Source: CAUZRD01 sp963582255
GTDB taxonomy: Bacteria > Pseudomonadota > Alphaproteobacteria > Rhizobiales > TMED25
Reading direction: 5' to 3'
Assembly: GCA_963582255.1 (NCBI GenBank)
Contig: CAUZRD010000057.1
Coordinates: forward strand, 1 to 11,928
DNA length: 11,928 nucleotides
The first letter of the stretch is position 1; each line of letters opens with the position of its first letter. Both the position numbers and the translations under genes were made by a program. Below are positions 6,895-11,928 of the stretch, piece after piece. The notes under the pieces are model-generated. The model was not told where the DNA came from. It did no database searches and worked only from the letters and a program-made list of their open reading frames with translations.

Positions 6895-8691
6895 ATGCAA
6901 CCTACTGACATCAAAGATCCTGAATACTTCCACAAGGTGGTGGACTGCCAATGGGCATGTCCCACGCATACACCCGTTCCCGAATATATTCGTTTGGTCG
7001 CGCAGAAACGATACACTGAGGCGTTTCTGATCAATTGGGAATCAAACGTGTTTCCCGGCATTCTTGGACGCACCTGCGATCGTCCATGCGAGCCTGCCTG
7101 CCGGCGTGTCCGAGTTGAGGAAAAACCCGTCGCGATCTGCCGCTTGAAACGCGCAGCTGCTGATAACAAGGGTGACGTCTCACCCTACATGCCCACAATA
7201 CCGACCGAGAAAAATGGTAAACGCATCGCCCTCATTGGCGCTGGCCCGGCCTCACTCACTGTTGCCAGAGATCTAATGCCGCTTGGCTATGAATGCATCT
7301 TATTTGACAAAGACCCATGCGCCGGCGGTTTGATGCGCACCAATATTCCTTCTTTCCGCCTTCCAGAGTCGGTGCTCGACGAAGAGGTTGAGCGCGTGCT
7401 AGAATTTGGCGTCGAGACCCGTTTTGGCACTGAGATTACTAGTTTAAAGTCTCTTAAAGACGAAGCATTCGATGCAATTTTCATAGGCACTGGCGCCCCA
7501 AAAGGCAAAGAGTTGAACATTCCAGGCCGCGTGGAAGCTAACGCCAACATCCATATCGGAATTGATTGGCTGACCAGTGTCGCCTTTGAGCATGTCGATA
7601 AGGTTGGCAAGAAGGTCGTAGTGATCGGCGGCGGCAACACTGCAATGGATTGCTGCCGCACAGCACTGCGCCTTGGAGGCAAAGACGTCCGCGTCACAGT
7701 GCGCAGCCCTCGCTCTGATATGAAAGCATCGGACTGGGAGATTGAGGAAGCTGAAGACGAAGGCGTTCCTATTTTCGACAATCATACTCCGCTCAGATTT
7801 GAGCTTGAAAATGGTAAACTGAAAGGTGTTCTATTTCAAAAAGTGCGCGCTGAATACGATGCTAATGGCAAACGCTCCCTGATTCCAACAGGCGAATCTC
7901 CGGTATTATTTGAGTGCGATGACGTATTGCTAGCAATAGGTCAAGACAATGCTTTCCCCTGGATTGAACGCGACATCGGCATCGAATTTGATGAGTGGGG
8001 ATTGCCCGCAGTTGACCGCCAGACCTTTGCTTCCTCTCTGCCTGGCGTGTTTTTCGGCGGCGATGCAGCTTGGGGACCAGAGAATATCATCTGGGCAGTG
8101 GCCCATGGACATCAGGCGGCAATATCAATTGATTTATTCTGCCGCGGCGAACCGTTAAACAACCGCCCTGATTCCCAATCATCACTCATAAGTCAGAAAA
8201 TGGGAATACATGAATGGTCATATGACAACGACATCGACACCGCACTGAGAAAGAATGTGCCCCATGCCGACATGACCAAGGCACTCGGAGATATCAAGGT
8301 AGAAGTTGAACTTGGGTTTGATGAGGCACTCGCCTTTAGCGAAGCCATGCGCTGCCTTAATTGCGATATTCAGACCGTATTCCAACCCGGCCTGTGCATC
8401 GAGTGCGATGCATGCATGGATATTTGTCCGGTTGATTGCATAAATTTCATAGGAAATGACGAAGAAACCGGCCTGCGCAATAGTATGCGCGTACCAGCGC
8501 GCAATCTTGAACAGGACGTATACGTGTCTGACGTTCTAAATACCGGACGCATCATGGCCAAGGATGAAGACGTCTGCCTTCACTGCGGACTATGCGCCGA
8601 ACGATGTCCAACAGGTGCATGGGATATGCAGAAATTCACCTACGTGGATGCCCATGTTACCGAGAGTAGAATCCCAGCCTATGTCGACTGA
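6895..8691 (+). CDS. GltD-like FAD/NAD(P) oxidoreductase with C-terminal 2[4Fe-4S] ferredoxin domain (Kor electron-transfer subunit)
   Basis: A 598-residue iron-sulfur flavoprotein. The N-terminal GltD-type cluster domain has C18, C22, C61, C65 and C69. FAD binding is shown by GAGPAS (115-120) and GVFFGGDAAWG (about 384-394), NAD(P) binding by GGGNTA (245-250). The C-terminal ferredoxin has two complete motifs: C501-x2-C504-x2-C507-x3-C511-P and C561-x2-C564-x2-C567-x3-C571-P. No glutamate synthase large subunit is nearby. Instead the gene overlaps the gamma-alpha subunit of a 2-oxoacid oxidoreductase, so its inferred role is passing electrons between that enzyme and NAD(P). This matches the third subunit of the NADP-linked 2-oxoglutarate oxidoreductase known from Azoarcus evansii. 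The ATG at 6895 is the only start after the in-frame stop at 6856; the ribosome binding site (AGG) is weak and very close. Confidence 0.9.
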   Translation: MQPTDIKDPEYFHKVVDCQWACPTHTPVPEYIRLVAQKRYTEAFLINWESNVFPGILGRTCDRPCEPACRRVRVEEKPVAICRLKRAAADNKGDVSPYMPTIPTEKNGKRIALIGAGPASLTVARDLMPLGYECILFDKDPCAGGLMRTNIPSFRLPESVLDEEVERVLEFGVETRFGTEITSLKSLKDEAFDAIFIGTGAPKGKELNIPGRVEANANIHIGIDWLTSVAFEHVDKVGKKVVVIGGGNTAMDCCRTALRLGGKDVRVTVRSPRSDMKASDWEIEEAEDEGVPIFDNHTPLRFELENGKLKGVLFQKVRAEYDANGKRSLIPTGESPVLFECDDVLLAIGQDNAFPWIERDIGIEFDEWGLPAVDRQTFASSLPGVFFGGDAAWGPENIIWAVAHGHQAAISIDLFCRGEPLNNRPDSQSSLISQKMGIHEWSYDNDIDTALRKNVPHADMTKALGDIKVEVELGFDEALAFSEAMRCLNCDIQTVFQPGLCIECDACMDICPVDCINFIGNDEETGLRNSMRVPARNLEQDVYVSDVLNTGRIMAKDEDVCLHCGLCAERCPTGAWDMQKFTYVDAHVTESRIPAYVD

Positions 8692-10522
8692 CCCTCTATA
8701 CAACGAATTTGTCATTAAATTTGGCAACGTGAACGGCTCTGGTTCAGCTAGCGCAAATACATTTGCTGCCCGCGCTCTATTCCGCATGGGTATTCCGGTC
8801 TCGGCAAAAAATATATTTCCATCCAACATTCAAGGAATGCCTACGTGGTATGAAATTAGGGCGTCGGAAGCCGGAAATCTGGCACGCAGAGATGGTATCG
8901 ACGTAATGGTTGCGATGAACCCGCAGACCTATGAGCGGGATATAAAGGATGTGATTCCTGGTGGCACTCTGCTTTATGATTCAAGTTGGCCAAGGCAGTT
9001 TGGCCGCACCGATATCGAAATCCTCGGCATACCTTTTGCCAAGTTGGTTGCCAAAGTCTATCAAGATCCACGCCAGCGTCAGCTATTCAAGAATATTGCC
9101 TATCTTGGTGCGATGACCCTGTTGCTCAATATTGATGTTGATGTTGTTACCGGCCTTCTGGCCGAGCAGTTCCGCTCCAAGCCGCAGCTTATCGGGCCGA
9201 ATGTGCAGGCACTGGAAATCGGGCGTGAGTATCTACGAGCCAATCCTCCTTCTACCCTGCCGGTTCAGGCGCGCGCCAGTCAGGCCGCAGCCGGAAAAAT
9301 CCTTATCAACGGCAATGAGGCGGCAGCTCTTGGTGCCATCTATGCGGGTGCAACCGTTGCCAGCTGGTATCCGATCACGCCCTCGACTTCACTTGCCGAA
9401 GCGTTCGAAAAGCATACAAATCTCCTGCGCCGCAACGACGATGGAACGCTGCGTGCCGCTGTTATACAGGCTGAAGACGAGCTTTCAGCCATCGGCATGG
9501 CAATCGGTGCGAACTGGAACGGTGCGCGCGCCTTCACTGCCACCTCAGGTCCTGGTATTTCGTTGATGAGTGAGTTTCTCGGCCTTGCGTATTTCGCCGA
9601 AATTCCTCTTGTCTTATTCGATATTCAGCGCGGTGGACCATCGACAGGTATGCCGACTAGAACCCAGCAATCTGACATTCTGGCCTGCGCCTATGCCTCT
9701 CATGGCGATACTAAGCACGTGCTCTTGTTCCCTGCAGATCCTGGTGAATGTTTTACCTTCAGTGCCGATGCATTCGATCTCTCTGATCGCCTGCAAACAC
9801 CCGTTATTGTTCTTTCCGATCTCGACATTGGCATGAATGACTGGGTGGTCGACGAGTTCAACTGGAGCAAAAACCGCCGCCATGACCGTGGAAAATTGCT
9901 AAGCTCGTCTGAACTTGAAAATCTAGAGGATTTTGCAAGGTACCGCGATGTCGATGGTGATGCCATCCCGTATCGCACCATACCTGGCACCCACGCCGAT
10001 AAAGGCTCGTATTTCACCCGGGGCACTTCTCATAATGAATATGGGGGGTACACCGAAGATGGTGTTCTCCATGCCGAGACGCTCAAACGCCTGTCACGTA
10101 AATTTGAGACCGCTGCGACAATCGTGCCAAAACCGGTAATCTATACCCGAAGCACAAAATCACGCCTCGGGGTTATCAATATTGGAAGTACTGATCACGC
10201 CGTGCGCGAAGCTCTCGAGCACTTTGCCGCTGATGGCCAAGGCATAAATCATATGCGTATTCGGTCATTTCCCTTCACTGATGAAGTCATCTCGTTTGCA
10301 CATGAGCACGATTTTATCTTTGTCATCGAGCAGAACCGCGATGCTCAATTACGCACTCTTCTGATCATCGAGGCTGATATTTCTAGCAAAAAGCTTGTTC
10401 CAATACTAAATTTTGATGGCATGCCACTCACCGCCGTCGGCATCTATGAGGCAATAACCCTCGTCCTGCAATCAAACCCGAGTGTAGTCAAAGCAATTTC
10501 CGCCCCTTTATCGCTCGTCTGA
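8681..10522 (+). CDS. korA: 2-oxoacid:acceptor oxidoreductase, fused gamma-alpha subunit (KorA-like)
   Basis: A 613-residue subunit. Residues about 8-190 form the gamma domain (IKFGNVNGSGSASANTFAAR ... FPSNIQGMPTWYEIR). From about 208 the alpha pyrimidine-binding domain follows with YPITPS (230-235), whose Thr contacts the 2-oxoacid carboxylate in the family, then QAEDELSAIGMAIGA, TSGPGISLMSE and QRGGPSTGMPTRTQQSD. A further domain (about 490-613) carries VIEQNRDAQL. Gamma-alpha fusion and length are typical of KorA/OFOR enzymes that decarboxylate 2-oxoglutarate or similar 2-oxoacids to acyl-CoA; the substrate is not proven. I chose the ATG at 8681, which overlaps the preceding stop by 11 bases and begins MSTDPLYN just before the gamma domain. 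Its ribosome binding site is poor, suggesting coupling to the upstream gene. Longer frames starting at 8564 lie inside the flavoprotein's ferredoxin-coding region and are not credible. Confidence 0.92.
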   Translation: MSTDPLYNEFVIKFGNVNGSGSASANTFAARALFRMGIPVSAKNIFPSNIQGMPTWYEIRASEAGNLARRDGIDVMVAMNPQTYERDIKDVIPGGTLLYDSSWPRQFGRTDIEILGIPFAKLVAKVYQDPRQRQLFKNIAYLGAMTLLLNIDVDVVTGLLAEQFRSKPQLIGPNVQALEIGREYLRANPPSTLPVQARASQAAAGKILINGNEAAALGAIYAGATVASWYPITPSTSLAEAFEKHTNLLRRNDDGTLRAAVIQAEDELSAIGMAIGANWNGARAFTATSGPGISLMSEFLGLAYFAEIPLVLFDIQRGGPSTGMPTRTQQSDILACAYASHGDTKHVLLFPADPGECFTFSADAFDLSDRLQTPVIVLSDLDIGMNDWVVDEFNWSKNRRHDRGKLLSSSELENLEDFARYRDVDGDAIPYRTIPGTHADKGSYFTRGTSHNEYGGYTEDGVLHAETLKRLSRKFETAATIVPKPVIYTRSTKSRLGVINIGSTDHAVREALEHFAADGQGINHMRIRSFPFTDEVISFAHEHDFIFVIEQNRDAQLRTLLIIEADISSKKLVPILNFDGMPLTAVGIYEAITLVLQSNPSVVKAISAPLSLV

Positions 10523-10529
10523 GGACACA

Positions 10530-11585
10530 ATGACCCACATCGTTAAACCGGCATTCAAGCATCCCAACCTGCCTCGCAACGCATTGGGATTCACTCACCG
10601 AGAATATGAGGGTGTTGTTTCAACTCTGTGCGCCGGATGCGGGCACGATTCAGTTACTGCAGCCATTATTGAAGCGTGTTTTGAACTTTCAATCGCGCCT
10701 CATAGGGTTGCTAAATTATCAGGGATAGGCTGCTCATCGAAGACCCCCAACTACTTTCTCAACCGCGCGCATGGTTTTAACACGGTGCACGGGCGTATGC
10801 CCTCAATTGCAACCGGAGCTAATCTTGCTAATCGCGATTTGGTCTATATTGGCGTATCAGGTGACGGCGATTCAGCATCGATTGGCCTTGGACAATTCTG
10901 CCATGTCATTCGTCGCCAGCTAGACATGACCTATATTATCGAAAACAATGGTACCTATGGGCTTACCAAAGGTCAGTTTTCCGCTACTAATGACCGGGCA
11001 TCCAAAAGCCGGCGTGGCACGGAAAATCCATTTGGGGCGATCGATCTAGCCGTAATTGCCATCGAACTCGGTGCCGGGTTCGTCGCCAGATCATTTTCCG
11101 GTGACAAGACACAGCTCGTACCTCTGATAAAAGCTGCCATGGCCTATAACGGGTTTGCTCTAATCGATGTGATTTCACCATGCGTGACCTTCAACAATCA
11201 CGCTGCCTCGACCAAGAGTTACGACTATGTACGCCAGCACAACGAAATCGTCGATCATATTGATTTTGTGCCCGATGCCGATGCCATCACGGTCAATTAC
11301 GCCGAAGGAGAGACGGTTTCGGTTGCACTCCATGATGGTTCGCGAATAGCCCTTCATAAAATTTCCGATGACTACGACCCACGAGATCAACTAAATGTCT
11401 TAACCTCTCTGCGCCGTGATCGCGGCGAGGGTAAGGTAACTACTGGCTTGCTCTATATCGATGAAGCTGGAGGAGATCTTCACTCCGCCATGAGGACAAG
11501 CACTGAGCCCTTAAACGCCTATGCAATGGAAGATCTATGCCCGGGCAGCGATAAGCTAACCGAAATCAACGCGCAGTTCCGCTAG
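10530..11585 (+). CDS. korB: 2-oxoacid:acceptor oxidoreductase, TPP-binding beta subunit (KorB-like)
   Basis: A 351-residue subunit. TPP/Mg binding is shown by GDGD (111-114) followed by the IENNGTYGLTKGQ segment (137-149). The [4Fe-4S] ligands are C34 and C37 (CAGC), C68 (GIGCSSK) and C218 (SPC); their spacing is almost the same as in the Sulfolobus two-subunit enzyme (12, 15, 46, 197). HGRMPSIATGANLANRDL is a family hallmark. Lys71, three residues after C68, stands where a basic residue has been linked to 2-oxoglutarate recognition in Sulfolobus, which weakly favours that substrate (from memory). The start lies seven bases after the korA stop with GAGGA in that gap. The enzyme acts in the cytoplasm together with the two upstream products; being an iron-sulfur TPP enzyme it is likely oxygen-sensitive unless adapted. 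Confidence 0.93.
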   Translation: MTHIVKPAFKHPNLPRNALGFTHREYEGVVSTLCAGCGHDSVTAAIIEACFELSIAPHRVAKLSGIGCSSKTPNYFLNRAHGFNTVHGRMPSIATGANLANRDLVYIGVSGDGDSASIGLGQFCHVIRRQLDMTYIIENNGTYGLTKGQFSATNDRASKSRRGTENPFGAIDLAVIAIELGAGFVARSFSGDKTQLVPLIKAAMAYNGFALIDVISPCVTFNNHAASTKSYDYVRQHNEIVDHIDFVPDADAITVNYAEGETVSVALHDGSRIALHKISDDYDPRDQLNVLTSLRRDRGEGKVTTGLLYIDEAGGDLHSAMRTSTEPLNAYAMEDLCPGSDKLTEINAQFR

Positions 11586-11611
11586 CAGTCGATCTGAGGT
11601 AATGGCAGAAC

Positions 11612-11674
11612 AAGTTCGGCGCTCACGCCGACTTAGTAGGAACAGATATGTCACTTTGGCTAGTTAAGTCGGCG
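11612..11674 (+). promoter_or_regulatory. Candidate RNA switch: two mutually exclusive hairpins over a start site
   Basis: Three segments are seen. Segment 1 (11612-11621, AAGTTCGGCG) pairs with segment 2 (11626-11634, CGCCGACTT) through a CTCA loop: nine pairs with one bulged T. Segment 2 extended to 11635 also pairs perfectly over ten bases with segment 3 (11665-11674, TAAGTCGGCG), plus a G-T wobble. The second structure would place the AGGAA (11638-11642) and ATG (11648) of the membrane protein in its loop. This geometry is that of a translational attenuator, but there is no T-run, no leader peptide that I can support, and no experimental proof. Confidence 0.35.
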
Positions 11675-11928
11675 ATTGCGACCGTTGCGGTTATTCCCGT
11701 CTTTATTGCCATTCCCTATTTTCGACGCAATTTTGGGGTCGACCCTCTGGTATATCTTTGCTGGTATTTCACCGCCGCAGCAATATCGGTAGCAACCTAT
11801 CTCTCATTATCAGGCCGAGCCAACGAATTAATAATGCCAGGCCCCGGTGTTATCGCGGCAATCATTGCCATTGGATTGACATTGGGTGCAATTGCCAATG
11901 GCGCCCTATTTCAAGCTGTGATTGCTGC
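11648..11928 (+). CDS. Integral membrane protein, N-terminal fragment
   Basis: The gene begins at the ATG at 11648, with AGGAA five bases upstream, and runs off the right edge after 93 full codons. Three hydrophobic segments are visible: about residues 3-24 (LWLVKSAIATVAVIPVF...), 33-54 (PLVYLCWYFTAAAISVA...), and 65-93 (PGPGVIAAIIAIGLTLGAIA...). The third, with its GALFQAVIA ending, is reminiscent of small drug/metabolite-transporter (EamA-like) proteins, but the evidence is thin. It follows korB by 62 bases and may be co-transcribed with the Kor operon, or controlled separately through the hairpins at its start. Confidence 0.65.
   Translation, partial: MSLWLVKSAIATVAVIPVFIAIPYFRRNFGVDPLVYLCWYFTAAAISVATYLSLSGRANELIMPGPGVIAAIIAIGLTLGAIANGALFQAVIA

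Noticed and set aside
7287..7781. 164-codon open frame on the minus strand inside the flavoprotein gene
   Set aside because: Serine/threonine/proline-rich shadow of a well-supported gene, with no recognisable domain.
8564..8680. Upstream extension of the korA reading frame by 39 residues
   Set aside because: It lies within the sequence coding for the second ferredoxin motif of the flavoprotein, has no family similarity, and the gamma domain begins normally after the ATG at 8681.
1..11928. tRNA, rRNA, CRISPR array, insertion sequence or phage genes
   Set aside because: Looked for and not seen: no regularly spaced repeats, no transposase or integrase-like proteins, no RNA gene that I can recognise.

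Overview
The window reads like accessory catabolic DNA from a bacterium, most likely an alphaproteobacterium of marine or soil type. This assignment rests on protein style (DUF1330, beta-hydroxyacid dehydrogenase, TRAP binding protein, paired Gfo/Idh/MocA oxidoreductases, KorAB with a GltD-like partner) and moderate GC content. No rRNA, tRNA, integrase or transposase is visible, so the taxonomy is inference.

Left part (1-3845). A truncated Ldh2-family (malate/L-lactate dehydrogenase type) gene leaves the window on the minus strand. Diverging from it is a tight plus-strand operon of three genes: a DUF1330 protein, a single-domain cupin and a 3-hydroxyisobutyrate-dehydrogenase-like NAD(P) enzyme, the last two sharing a GTGA start/stop overlap. 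A convergent minus-strand gene encodes an unrecognised protein built from two related halves. Diverging from that gene is a TRAP-type (DctP) solute-binding protein that has no signal peptide and no DctQ/DctM genes beside it.

Middle (3994-6240). Two tandem, clearly paralogous Gfo/Idh/MocA oxidoreductases lie on the minus strand and probably form one operon. With the dehydrogenases on the left they suggest oxidation or epimerisation of a sugar, polyol or hydroxy-acid substrate. A 654-base non-coding stretch (6241-6894) separates them from the divergent right-hand operon and holds several short dyads and direct repeats.

Right part (6895-11585). Three tightly packed genes encode a complete NAD(P)-linked 2-oxoacid oxidoreductase: a GltD-like FAD/NAD(P) protein with a C-terminal 2[4Fe-4S] ferredoxin domain, a fused gamma-alpha subunit, and a TPP-binding beta subunit with its four cluster cysteines. 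The layout resembles the KorABC 2-oxoglutarate:NADP+ oxidoreductase described in Azoarcus/Thauera. Downstream, a truncated integral membrane protein begins, preceded by three short segments that could form two mutually exclusive hairpins, one of which would trap the ribosome binding site and start codon.

The most unusual items are the leaderless DctP protein, the possible hairpin switch at 11612-11674, the tandem Gfo/Idh/MocA pair facing the Kor operon, and the two-halved unknown protein.
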